Origin: Linyphia triangularis | Taxonomy: Eukaryota > Arthropoda > Arachnida > Araneae > Linyphiidae | Assembly: GCA_963978545.1 (NCBI GenBank) | Contig: CAXBTE010000036.1 | Span: 921,429 to 985,428, forward strand | DNA: 64,000 nt | Reading direction: 5' to 3' | In this document: piece by piece, positions 48,434 through 61,200 of the stretch | Layout of the letters: each line of letters begins with the position of its first letter | Numbering within the stretch: the first letter of the stretch is position 1 | Notes under the pieces: model-generated | The model's input: the letters and a program-made list of their open reading frames with translations, nothing else | Told to the model about the DNA's origin: nothing | Databases searched by the model: none | Program-made: the position numbers and the translations under genes

Positions 48434-51400
48434 ACGTTTCATGAGAAAATCTCTGATTTAAGAATGATTGCAGTTTCTTATCAAACCACTGCAATTATTG
48501 AGAATTTAAATCTGAAATTACTAAATACTAGTGCTCTTAGGGGTTTTGATCATTGTATTATTTTGCGACAGAGCAAATTGCGTTCACACTTTCTGAACGT
48601 CACTTTAGAAAAGTTCTATTTTCAAAATGATTGAAGTATTTATGTTAAAAACTAGTCTGCATAGTAGTTGAAGTTTAAAATTATGAAATACTAGCGAAAA
48701 TATCTTTTTTTGAAATTTTTTTTAGTTTTCGAAATAAAGATTTTAAAAGGCATTTTTTTTGACGTTTTATGAGAAAAGTGCTAAGTGTAGATTGATTGAT
48801 GTTTTTGAACAAAAAACTAGCTTGTATTACAATTTAATTCTAAATTGATACAATACTGGGAAAAATTGCTATTTTTGAACCTTTTTTTAGTTTTTGACCC
48901 AAAGATTTCCAAACACCCTTTTTTCATGTTTCATGAGAAAAGCTCTAATTATAATATGATTGCAATTTTTGAGTAAGAAACTGTATTGCCTAGGCCTTAA
49001 GGTTCAAAACTATTAAATACAAGTGAAATTAGCTAATTTTAAGCATTTTTTTCACTTTTCGAAAAACCTTTTTTCCGTTTTTACACGTTTCATGAGAAAA
49101 TCTCTGATTTAAGAATGATTGCAGTTTCTTATCAAACAACTGCAATTATTGAGAATTTAAATCTGAAATTACTAAATACTAGTGCTCTTAGGGGTTTTTG
49201 ATCATTGTATTATTTTGCGACAGAGCAAATTGCGTTCACACTTTCTGAACGTCACTTTAGAAAAGTTCTATTTCCAAAATGATTGAAGTATTTATGTTAA
49301 AAACTAGTCTGCATAGTAGTTGAAGTTTAAAATTATGAAATACTAGCGAAAATATCTTTTTTTGAAATTTTTTTTAGTTTTTGATATAAAGATTTTAAAA
49401 GGCATTTTTTTGACGTTTTATGAGAAAAGTGCTAAGTGTAGATTGATTGATGTTTTTGAACAAAAAACTAGCTTGTATTACAATTTAATTCTAAATTGAT
49501 ACAATACTGGGAAAAATTGCTATTTTTGAACCTTTTTTCAGTTTTTGACCCAAAGATTTCCAAACACCCTTTTTTCATGTTTCATGAGAAAAGCTCTAAT
49601 TATAATATGATTGCAATTTTTGAGTAAGAAACTGTATTCCCTAGGCTTTAAGGTTCAAAACTATTAAATACAAGTGAAATTAGCTAATTTTAAGCATTTT
49701 TTTTACTTTTCGAAAAAAACTTTTTTTCCGTTTTTACACGTTTCATGAGAAAATCTCTGATTTAAGAATGATTGCAGTTTCTTATCAAACAACTGCAATT
49801 ATTGAGAATTTAAATCTGAAATTACTAAATACTAGTGCTCTTAGGGGTTTTTGATCATTGTATTATTTTGCGACAGAGCAAATTGCGTTCACACTTTCTG
49901 AACGTCACTTTAGAAAAGTTCTATTTCCAAAATGATTGAAGTATTTATGTTAAAAACTAGTCTGCATAGTAGTTGAAGTTTAAAATTATGAAATACTAGC
50001 GAAAATATCTTTTTTTGAAATTTTTTTTAGTTTTTGAAATAAAGATTTTAAAAGGCATTTTTTTGACGTTTTATGAGAAAAGTGCTAAATGTAGATTGAT
50101 TGATGTTTTTGAACAAAAAACTAGCTTGTATTACAATTTAATTCTAAATTGATACAATACTGGGAAAAATTGCTATTTTTGAACCTTTTTTCAGTTTTTG
50201 ACCCAAAGATTTCCAAACACCCTTTTTTCATGTTTCATGAGAAAAGCTCTAATTATAATATGATTGCAATTTTTGAGTAAGAAACTGTATTGCCTAGGCC
50301 TTAAGGTTCAAAACTATTAAATACAAGTGAAATTAGCTAATTTTAAGCATTTTTTTTACTTTTCGAAAAAAACTTTTTTTCCGTTTTTACACGTTTCATG
50401 AGAAAATCTCTGATTTAAGAATGATTGCAGTTTCTTATCAAACAACTGCAATTATTGAGAATTTAAATCTGAAATTACTAAATACTAGTGCTCTTAGGGT
50501 TTTTGATCATTGTATTATTTTGCGACAGAGCAAATTGCGTTCACACTTTCTGAACGTCACTTTAGAAAAGTTCTATTTTCAAAATGATTAAAGTATTTAT
50601 GTTAAAAACTAGTCTGCATAGTAGTTGAAGTTTAAAATTATGAAATACTAGCGAAAATATCTTTTTTTGAAATTTTATTTAGTTTTCGAAATAAAGATTT
50701 TAAAAGGCATTTTTTTGACGTTTTATGAGAAAAGTGCTAAGTGTAGATTGATTGATGTTTTTGAACAAAAAACTAGCTTGTATTACAATTTAATTCTAAA
50801 TTGATACAATACTGGGAAAAATTGCTATTTTTGAACCTTTTTTCAGTTTTTGACCCAAAGATTTCCAATCACCCTTTTTTCATGTTTCATGAGAAAAGTT
50901 CTAATTATAATATGATTGCAATTTTTGAGTAAGAAACTGTATTCCCTAGGCTTTAAGGTTCAAAACTATTAAATACAAGTGAAATTAGCTAATTTTAAGC
51001 ATTTTTTTTACTTTTCGAAAAAAACTTTTTTTCCGTTTTTACACGTTTCATGAGAAAATCTCTGATTTAAGAATCATTGCAGTTTCTTATCAAACAACTG
51101 CAATTATTGAGAATTTAAATCTGAAATTACTAAATACTAGTGCTCTTAGGGGTTTTTAATCATTGTATTATTTTGCGACAGAGCAAATTGCGTTCACACT
51201 TTCTGAACGTCACTTTAGAAAAGTTCTATTTCCAAAATGATTGAAGTATTTATGTTAAAAACTAGTCTGCATAGTAGTTGAAGTTTAAAATTATGAAATA
51301 CTAGCGAAAATATCTTTTTTTGAAATTTTTTTTAGTTTTCGAAATAAAGATTTTAAAAGGCATTTTTTTGACGTTCTATGAGAAAAGTGCTAAGTGTAGA

Positions 51401-53001
51401 TTGATTGATGTTTTTGAACAAAAAACTAGCTTGTATTACAATTTAATTCTAAATTGATACAATACTGGGAAAAATTGCTATTTTTGAACCTTTTTTCAGT
51501 TTTTGACCAAAAGATTTCCAAACACCCTTTTTTCATGTTTCATGAGAAAAGCTCTAATTATAATATGATTGCAATTTTTGAGTAAGAAACTGTATTGCCT
51601 AGGCCTTAAGGTTCAAAACTATTAAATACAAGTGAAATTAGCTAATTTTAAGCATTTTTTTTACTTTTCGAAAAAAACTTTTTTTCCATTTTTACACGTT
51701 TCATGAGAAAATCTCTGATTTAAGAATGATTGCAGTTTCTTATCAAACAACTGCAATTATTGAGAATTTAAATCTGAAATTACTAAATACTAGTGCTCTT
51801 AGGGGTTTTTGATCATTGTATTATTTTGCGACAGAGCAAATTGCGTTCACACTTTCTGAACGTCACTTTAGAAAAGTTCTATTTCCAAAATGATTGAAGT
51901 ATTTATGTTAAAAACTAGTCTGCATAGTAGTTGAAGTTTAAAATTATGAAATACTAGCGAAAATATCTTTTTTTGAAATTTTTTTTAGTTTTTGAAATAA
52001 AGATTTTAAAAGGCATTTTTTTGACGTTTTATGAGAAAAGTGCTAAGTGTAGATTGATTGATGTTTTTGAACAAAAAACTAGCTTGTATTACAATTTAAT
52101 TGTAAATTGATACAATACTGGGAAAAATTGCTATTTTTGAAAATTTTTTCAGTTTTTGACCCAAAGATTTCCAAACACCCTTTTTTCATGTTTCATGAGA
52201 AAAGCTCTAATTATAATATGATTGCAATTCTTGAGTAAGAAACTGTATTCCCAAGGCTTCAAGGTTCAAAACTATTAAATACAAGTGAAATTAGCTAATT
52301 TTAAGCATTTTTTTTACTTTTCGAAAAAAACTTTTTTTCCGTTTTTACAAGTTTCATGAGAAAATCTCTGATTTAAGAATGATTGCAGTTTCTTATCAAA
52401 CAACTGCAATTATTGAGAATTTAAATCTGAAATTACTAAATACTAGTGCTCTTAGGGGTTTTTGATCATTGTATTATTTTGCGACATAGCAAATTGCGTT
52501 CACACTTTCTGAACGTCACTTTAGAAAAGTTCTATTTTCAAAATGATTGAAGTATTTATGTTAAAAACTAGTCTGCATAGTAGTTGAAGTTTAAAATTAT
52601 GAAATACTACCGAAAATATCTTTTTTTGACATTTTTTGAATTTTCGAAACAAAGATTTTAAAAGGCATTTTTTTTTACGTTTTTTTAGAAAAGTGCTAAG
52701 AGTAGAATGATTGATGTTTTTGAATAAAAAACTAGCTTGTATTACAATTCAATTCTAAATTGATACAATACTGGGAAAATTTGCTATTTTTGAACTTTAT
52801 TTCAGTTTTTGACCCAAAGATTTCCAAACATCCTTTTTTCATGTTTCATGAGAAAAGCTCTAATTATACAATGATAGCAATTTTTGAGTAAGAAACTGTA
52901 TTTCCTAGGCCTTAAGGTTCAAAACTATTAAATACAAGTGAAATTAGCTAATTTTAAGCATTTTTTTTATTTTTCGAAAAAAACTTTTTTTCCGTTTTTA
53001 C
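48434..53001 (+). repeat. Q copies 63-69
   Basis: Copy starts: 48434, 49085, 49738, 50391, 51043, 51696, 52349. Copy 69 is X; the others are type I. Markers: aaaccactgc and ggggttttgatc in 63, cgaaaaaccttttttccg at the end of 63, ctcttagggtttttg with gattaaagtatt in 66, gacgttctatgag with gaccaaaag and ttttccattttt in 67, and taattgtaaattg in 68. Copies 66 and 67 recur as copies 71 and 72 at an offset of 3264 bp. Confidence 0.87.
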
Positions 53002-53231
53002 ATGTTTCATGAGAAAATCTCTGATTTAAGAATGATTGCAGTTTCATATTAAACAACTGCAATTATTGAGAATTTAAATCTGAAATTACTAAATACTAGT
53101 GCTATTAGGGGTTTTTGATCATTGTATTATTTTGCGACAGAGCAAATTGCGTTCACACTTTCTGAACTTCACTTTAGAAAAGTTCTATTTCCGAAATGAT
53201 TGAAATATTTATGTTAAAAACTATTCTGCAT
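52606..53231 (+). repeat. X-Y cassette 7 (copies 69/70)
   Basis: Same marker set with the gtatttcctaggcc sub-variant. It follows the taattgtaaattg copy (68), just as cassette 4 follows copy 37, which supports a long-range duplication of the two areas. Confidence 0.87.
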
Positions 53232-55214
53232 AGTAGTTGAAGTTTAAAATTATGAAATACTAGCGAAAATATCTTTTTTTGAAATTTTTTTTAGTTTTCG
53301 AAATAAAGATTTTAAAAGGCATTTTTTTGACGTTTTATGAGAAAAGTGCTAAGTGTAGATTGATTGATGTTTTTGAACAAAAAACTAGCTTGTATTACAA
53401 TTTAATTCTAAATTGATACAATACTGGGAAAAATTGCTATTTTTGAACCTTTTTTCAGTTTTTGACCCAAAGATTTCCAAACACCCTTTTTTCATGTTTC
53501 ATGAGAAAAGCTCTAATTATAATATGATTGCAATTTTTGAGTAAGAAACTGTATTGCCTAGGCCTTAAGGTTCAAAACTATTAAATACAAGTGAAATTAG
53601 CTAATTTTAAGCATTTTTTTTACTTTTCGAAAAAAACTTTTTTTCCGTTTTTACACGTTTCATGAGAAAATCTCTGATTTAAGAATGATTGCAGTTTCTT
53701 ATCAAACAACTGCAATTATTGAGAATTTAAATCTGAAATTACTAAATACTAGTGCTCTTAGGGTTTTTGATCATTGTATTATTTTGCGACAGAGCAAATT
53801 GCGTTCACACTTTCTGAACGTCACTTTAGAAAAGTTCTATTTTCAAAATGATTAAAGTATTTATGTTAAAAACTAGTCTGCATAGTAGTTGAAGTTTAAA
53901 ATTATGAAATACTAGCGAAAATATCTTTTTTTGAAATTTTATTTAGTTTTCGAAATAAAGATTTTAAAAGGCATTTTTTTGACGTTTTATGAGAAAAGTG
54001 CTAAGTGTAGATTGATTGATGTTTTTGAACAAAAAACTAGCTTGTATTACAATTTAATTCTAAATTGATACAATACTGGGAAAAATTGCTATTTTTGAAC
54101 CTTTTTTCAGTTTTTGACCCAAAGATTTCCAATCACCCTTTTTTCATGTTTCATGAGAAAAGCTCTAATTATAATATGATTGCAATTTTTGAGTAAGAAA
54201 CTGTATTCCCTAGGCTTTAAGGTTCAAAACTATTAAATACAAGTGAAATTAGCTAATTTTAAGCATTTTTTTTACTTTTCGAAAAAAACTTTTTTTCCGT
54301 TTTTACACGTTTCATGAGAAAATCTCTGATTTAAGAATCATTGCAGTTTCTTATCAAACAACTGCAATTATTGAGAATTTAAATCTGAAATTACTAAATA
54401 CTAGTGCTCTTAGGGGTTTTTGATCATTGTATTATTTTGCGACAGAGCAAATTGCGTTCACACTTTCTGAACGTCACTTTAGAAAAGTTCTATTTCCAAA
54501 ATGATTGAAGTATTTATGTTAAAAACTAGTCTGCATAGTAGTTGAAGTTTAAAATTATGAAATACTAGCGAAAATATCTTTTTTTGAAATTTTTTTTAGT
54601 TTTCGAAATAAAGATTTTTAAAGGCATTTTTTTGACGTTCTATGAGAAAAGTGCTAAGTGTAGATTGATTGATGTTTTTGAACAAAAAACTAGCTTGTAT
54701 TACAATTTAATTCTAAATTGATACAATACTGGGAAAAATTGCTATTTTTGAACCTTTTTTCAGTTTTTGACCAAAAGATTTCCAAACACCCTTTTTTCAT
54801 GTTTCATGAGAAAAGCTCTAATTATAATATGATTGCAATTTTTGAGTAAGAAACTGTATTGCCTAGGCCTTAAGGTTCAAAACTATTAAATACAAGTGAA
54901 ATTAGCTAATTTTAAGCATTTTTTTTACTTTTCGAAAAAAACTTTTTTTCCATTTTTACACGTTTCATGAGAAAATCTCTGATTTAAGAATGATTGCAGT
55001 TTCTTATCAAACAACTGCAATTATTGAGAATTTAAATCTGAAATTACTAAATACTAGTGCTCTTAGGGGTTTTTGATCATTGTATTATTTTGCGACAGAG
55101 CAAATTGCGTTCACACTTTCTGAACGTCACTTTAGAAAAGTTCTATTTCCAAAATGATTGAAGTATTTATGTTAAAAACTATTCTGCATAGTAGTTGAAG
55201 TTTAAAATTATGAA

Positions 55215-55840
55215 ATACTACCGAAAATATCTTTTTTTGACATTTTTTGAATTTTCGAAACAAAGATTTTAAAAGGCATTTTTTTTTACGTTTTTTTAGA
55301 AAAGTGCTAAGAGTAGAATGATTGATGTTTTTGAATAAAAAACTAGCTTGTATTACAATTCAATTCTAAATTGATACAATACTGGGAAAATTTGCTATTT
55401 TTGAACTTTATTTCAGTTTTTGACCCAAAGATTTCCAAACATCCTTTTTTCATGTTTCATGAGAAAAGCTCTAATTATACAATGATAGCAATTTTTGAGT
55501 AAGAAACTGTATTTCCTAGGCCTTAAGGTTCAAAACTATTAAATACAAGTGAAATTAGCTAATTTTAAGCATTTTTTTTATTTTTCGAAAAAAACTTTTT
55601 TTCCGTTTTTACATGTTTCATGAGAAAATCTCTGATTTAAGAATGATTGCAGTTTCATATTAAACAACTGCAATTATTGAGAATTTAAATCTGAAATTAC
55701 TAAATACTAGTGCTATTAGGGGTTTTTGATCATTGTATTATTTTGCGACAGAGCAAATTGCGTTCACACTTTCTGAACTTCACTTTAGAAAAGTTCTATT
55801 TCCGAAATGATTGAAATATTTATGTTAAAAACTATTCTGC
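55215..55840 (+). repeat. X-Y cassette 8 (copies 73/74)
   Basis: Same marker set with gtatttcctaggcc. The B subunit before it carries actattctgcat, a change normally seen only in Y copies. This private combination is shared with cassette 9 alone. Confidence 0.87.
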
Positions 55841-57173
55841 ATAGTAGTTGAAGTTTAAAATTATGAAATACTAGCGAAAATATCTTTTTTTGAAATTTTT
55901 TTTAGTTTTCGAAATAAAGATTTTAAAAGGCATTTTTTTGACGTTTTATGAGAAAAGTGCTAAGTGTAGATTGATTGATGTTTTTGAACAAAAAACTAGC
56001 TTGTATTACAATTTAATTCTAAATTGATACAATACTGGGAAAAATTGCTATTTTTGAACCTTTTTTCAGTTTTTGACCCAAAGATTTCCAAACACCCTTT
56101 TTTCATGTTTCATGAGAAAAGCTCTAATTATAATATGATTGCAATTTTTGAGTAAGAAACTGTATTGCCTAGGCCTTAAGGTTCAAAACTATTAAATACA
56201 AGTAAAATTAGCTAATTTTAAGCATTTTTTTTACTTTTCGAAAAAAACTTTTTTTCCGTTTTTACACGTTTCATGAGAAAATCTCTGATTTAAGAATGAT
56301 TGCAGTTTCTTATCAAACAACTGCAATTATTGAGAATTTAAATCTGAAATTACTAAATACTAGTGCTCTTAGGGGTTTTTGATCATTGTATTATTTTGCG
56401 ACAGAGCAAATTGCGTTCACACTTTCTGAACGTCACTTTAGAAAAGTTCTATTTCCAAAATGATTGAAGTATTTATGTTAAAAACTAGTCTGCATAGTAG
56501 TTGAAGTTTAAAATTATGAAATACTAGCGAAAATATCTTTTTTTGAAATTTTTTTTAGTTTTCGAAATAAAGATTTTAAAAGGCATTTTTTTGACGTTCT
56601 ATGAGAAAAGTGCTAAGTGTAGATTGATTGATGTTTTTGAACAAAAAACTAGCTTGTATTACAATTTAATTCTAAATTGATACAATACTGGGAAAAATTG
56701 CTATTTTTGAACCTTTTTTCAGTTTTTGACCAAAAGATTTCCAAACACCCTTTTTTCATGTTTCATGAGAAAAGCTCTAATTATAATATGATTGCAATTT
56801 TTGAGTAAGAAACTGTATTGCCTAGGCCTTAAGGTTCAAAACTATTAAATACAAGTGAAATTAGCTAATTTTAAGCATTTTTTTTACTTTTCGAAAAAAA
56901 CTTTTTTTCCATTTTTACACGTTTCATGAGAAAATCTCTGATTTAAGAATGATTGCAGTTTCTTATCAAACAACTGCAATTATTGAGAATTTAAATCTGA
57001 AATTACTAAATACTAGTGCTCTTAGGGGTTTTTGATCATTGTATTATTTTGCGACAGAGCAAATTGCGTTCACACTTTCTGAACGTCACTTTAGAAAAGT
57101 TCTATTTCCAAAATGATTGAAGTATTTATGTTAAAAACTATTCTGCATAGTAGTTGAAGTTTAAAATTATGAA

Positions 57174-57799
57174 ATACTACCGAAAATATCTTTTTTTGAC
57201 ATTTTTTGAATTTTCGAAACAAAGATTTTAAAAGGCATTTTTTTTTACGTTTTTTTAGAAAAGTGCTAAGAGTAGAATGATTGATGTTTTTGAATAAAAA
57301 ACTAGCTTGTATTACAATTCAATTCTAAATTGATACAATACTGGGAAAATTTGCTATTTTTGAACTTTATTTCAGTTTTTGACCCAAAGATTTCCAAACA
57401 TCCTTTTTTCATGTTTCATGAGAAAAGCTCTAATTATACAATGATAGCAATTTTTGAGTAAGAAACTGTATTTCCTAGGCCTTAAGGTTCAAAACTATTA
57501 AATACAAGTGAAATTAGCTAATTTTAAGCATTTTTTTTATTTTTCGAAAAAAACTTTTTTTCCGTTTTTACATGTTTCATGAGAAAATCTCTGATTTAAG
57601 AATGATTGCAGTTTCATATTAAACAACTGCAATTATTGAGAATTTAAATCTGAAATTACTAAATACTAGTGCTATTAGGGGTTTTTGATCATTGTATTAT
57701 TTTGCGACAGAGCAAATTGCGTTCACACTTTCTGAACTTCACTTTAGAAAAGTTCTATTTCCGAAATGATTGAAATATTTATGTTAAAAACTATTCTGC
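57174..57799 (+). repeat. X-Y cassette 9 (copies 76/77)
   Basis: Same as cassette 8 at an offset of 1959 bp, including the preceding actattctgcat. It is followed by aagtaaaattagc and then gcattcacac and gttaaag (copy 78), with a small private change ctgcaatgtag near 58450. Confidence 0.87.
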
Positions 57800-58224
57800 A
57801 TAGTAGTTGAAGTTTAAAATTATGAAATACTAGCGAAAATATCTTTTTTTGAAATTTTTTTTAGTTTTCGAAATAAAGATTTTAAAAGGCATTTTTTTGA
57901 CGTTTTATGAGAAAAGTGCTAAGTGTAGATTGATTGATGTTTTTGAACAAAAAACTAGCTTGTATTACAATTTAATTCTAAATTGATACAATACTGGGAA
58001 AAATTGCTATTTTTGAACCTTTTTTCAGTTTTTGACCCAAAGATTTCCAAACACCCTTTTTTCATGTTTCATGAGAAAAGCTCTAATTATAATATGATTG
58101 CAATTTTTGAGTAAGAAACTGTATTGCCTAGGCCTTAAGGTTCAAAACTATTAAATACAAGTAAAATTAGCTAATTTTAAGCATTTTTTTTACTTTTCGA
58201 AAAAAACTTTTTTTCCGTTTTTAC

Positions 58225-61200
58225 ACGTTTCATGAGAAAATCTCTGATTTAAGAATGATTGCAGTTTCTTATCAAACAACTGCAATTATTGAGAATTTAA
58301 ATCTGAAATTACTAAATACTAGTGCTCTTAGGGGTTTTTGATCATTGTATTATTTTGCGACAGAGCAAATTGCATTCACACTTTCTGAACGTCACTTTAG
58401 AAAAGTTCTATTTCCAAAATGATTGAAGTATTTATGTTAAAAACTAGTCTGCAATGTAGTTAAAGTTTAAAATTATGAAATACTAGCGAAAATATCTTTT
58501 TTTGAATTTTTTTTTAGTTTTCGAAATAAAGATTTTAAAAGGCATTTTTTTGACGTTTTATGAGAAAAGTGCTAAGTGTAGATTGATTGATGTTTTTGAA
58601 CAAAAAACTAGCTTGTATTACAATTTAATTCTAAATTGATACAATACTGGGAAAAATTGCTATTTTTGAACCATTTTTCAGTTTTTGACCCAAAGATTTC
58701 CAAACACCCTTTTTTCATGTTTCATGAGGAAAGCTCTAATTATAATATGATTGCAATTTTTGAGTAAGAAACTGTATTCCCTAGGCTTTAAGGTTCAAAA
58801 CTATTAAATACAAGTGAAATTAGCTAATTTTAAGCATTTTTTTTTACTTTTCGAAAAAAACTTTTTTTCCGTTTTTACACGTTTCATGAGAAAATCTCTG
58901 ATTTAAGAATGATTGCAGTTTCTTATCAAACAACTGCAATTATTGAGAATTTAAATCTGAAATTACTAAATACTAGTGCTCTTAGGGGTTTTTGATCATT
59001 GTATTATTTTGCGACAGAGCAAATTGCGTTCACACTTTCTGAACGTCACTTTAGAAAAGTTCTATTTCCAAAATGATTGAAGTATTTATGTTAAAAACTA
59101 GTCTGCATAGTAGTTGAAGTTTAAAATTATGAAATACTAGCGAAAATATCTTTTTTTGAAATTTTTTTTAGTTTTTGAAATAAAGATTTTAAAAGGTATT
59201 TTTTTGACGTTTTATGAGAAAAGTGCTAAGTGTAGATTCATTGATGTTTTTGAACAAAAAACTAGCTTGTATTACAATTTAATTCTAAATTGATACAATA
59301 CTGGGAAAAATTGCTATTTTTGAACCTTTTTTCAGTTTTTGACCCAAAGATTTCCAAACACCCTTTTTTCATGTTTCATGAGAAAAGCTCTAATTATACA
59401 ATGATTGCAATTTTTGAGTAAGAAACTGTATTCCCTAGGCTTTAAGGTTCAAAACTATTAAATACAAGTGAAATTAGCTAATTTTAAGCATTTTTTTTTA
59501 CTTTTCGAAAAAAACTTTTTTTCCGTTTTTACACGTTTCATGAGAAAATCTCTGATTTAAGAATGATTGCAGTTTCTTATCAAACAACTGCAATTATTGA
59601 GAATTTAAATCTGAAATTACTAAATACTAGTGCTCTTAGGGGTTTTTGATTGTATTATTTTGCGACAGAGCAAATTGCGTTCACACTTTCTGAACGTCAC
59701 TTTAGAAAAGTTCTATTTCCAAAATGATTGAAGTATTTATGTTAAAAACTAGTCTGCATAGTAGTTGAAGTTTAAAATTATGAAATACTAGCGAAAATAT
59801 CTTTTTTTGAAATTTTTTTTAGTTTTCGAAATAAAGATTTTAAAAGGCATTTTTTTGACGTTTTATGAGAAAAGTGCTAAGTGTAGATTGATTGATGTTT
59901 TTGAACAAAAAACTAGCTTGTATTACAATTTAATTCTAAATTGATACAATACTGGGAAAAATTGCTATTTTTGAACCTTTTTTCAGTTTTTGACCCAAAG
60001 ATTTCCAAACATCCTTTTTTCATGTTTCATGAGAAAAGCTCTAATTATACAATGATTGCAATTTTTGAGTAAGAAACTGTATTGCCTAGGCCTTAAGGTT
60101 CAAAACTATAAATACAAGTGAAATTAGCTAATTTTAAGCATTTTTTTTACTTTTCGAAAAAAACTTTTTTTCCGTTTTTACACGTTTCATGAGAAAATCT
60201 CTGATTTAAGAATGATTGCAATTTCTTATCAAACAACTGCAATTATTGAGAATTTAAATCTGAAATTACTAAATACTAGTGCTCTTAGGGGTTTTTGATC
60301 ATTGTATTATTTTGCGACAGAGCAAATTGCGTTCACACTTTCTGAACGTCACTTTAGAAAAATTCTATTTCCAAAATGATTGAAGTATTTATGTTAAAAA
60401 CTAGTCTGCATAGTAGCTGAAGTTTAAAATTATGAAATACTAGCGAAAATATCTTTTTTTGAAATTTCTTTTAGTTTTCGAAATAAAGATTTTAAAAGGC
60501 ATTTTTTGACGTTTTATGAGAAAAGTGCTAAGTGTAGATTGATTGATGTTTTTGAACAAAAAACTAGCTTGTATTACAATTTAATTCTAAATTGATACAA
60601 TACTGGGAAAAATTGCTATTTTTGAACCTTTTTTCAGTTTTTGACCCAAAGATTTCCAAACACCCTTTTTTCATGTTTCATGAGAAAAGCTCTAATTATA
60701 ATATGATTGCAATTTTTGAGTAAGAAACTGTATTCCCTAGGCTTTAAGGTTCAAAACTATTAAATACAAGTGAAATTAGCTAATTTTAATCATTTTTTTT
60801 ACTTTTCGAAAAAAACTTTTTTTCTGTTTTTACACGTTTCATGAGAAAATCTCTGATTTAAGAATGATTGCAGTTTCTTATCAAACAACTGCAATTATTG
60901 AGAATTTAAATCTGAAATTACTAAATACTAGTGCTCTTAGGGGTTTTTGATCATTGTATTATTTTGCGACAGAGCAAATTGCGTTCACACTTTCTGAACG
61001 TCACTTTAGAAAAGTTCTATTTCCAAAATAATTGAAGTATTTATGTTAAAAACTAGTCTGAATAGTAGTTGAAGATTAAAATTATGAAATACAAGCAAAA
61101 ATATCTTTTTTTGAATTTTTTTTTAGTTTTCGAAATAAAGATTTTAAAAGGCATTTTTTTGACGTTTTATGAGAAAAGTGCTAAGTGTAGATTGATTGAT

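Larger units (their letters stand above)
53002..58224 (+). repeat. Q copies 70-77: nested recent duplications
   Basis: Copy starts: 53002, 53655, 54307, 54960, 55613, 56266, 56919, 57572. Y copies are 70, 74 and 77; X copies are 73 and 76. The set gttctatgag, gaccaaaag and ttttccattttt lies in copies 72 and 75. Both X copies here are preceded by the private actattctgcat variant (near 55177 and 57136). Copies 73-75 and 76 onward are therefore a 1959-bp tandem duplication. Confidence 0.89.
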
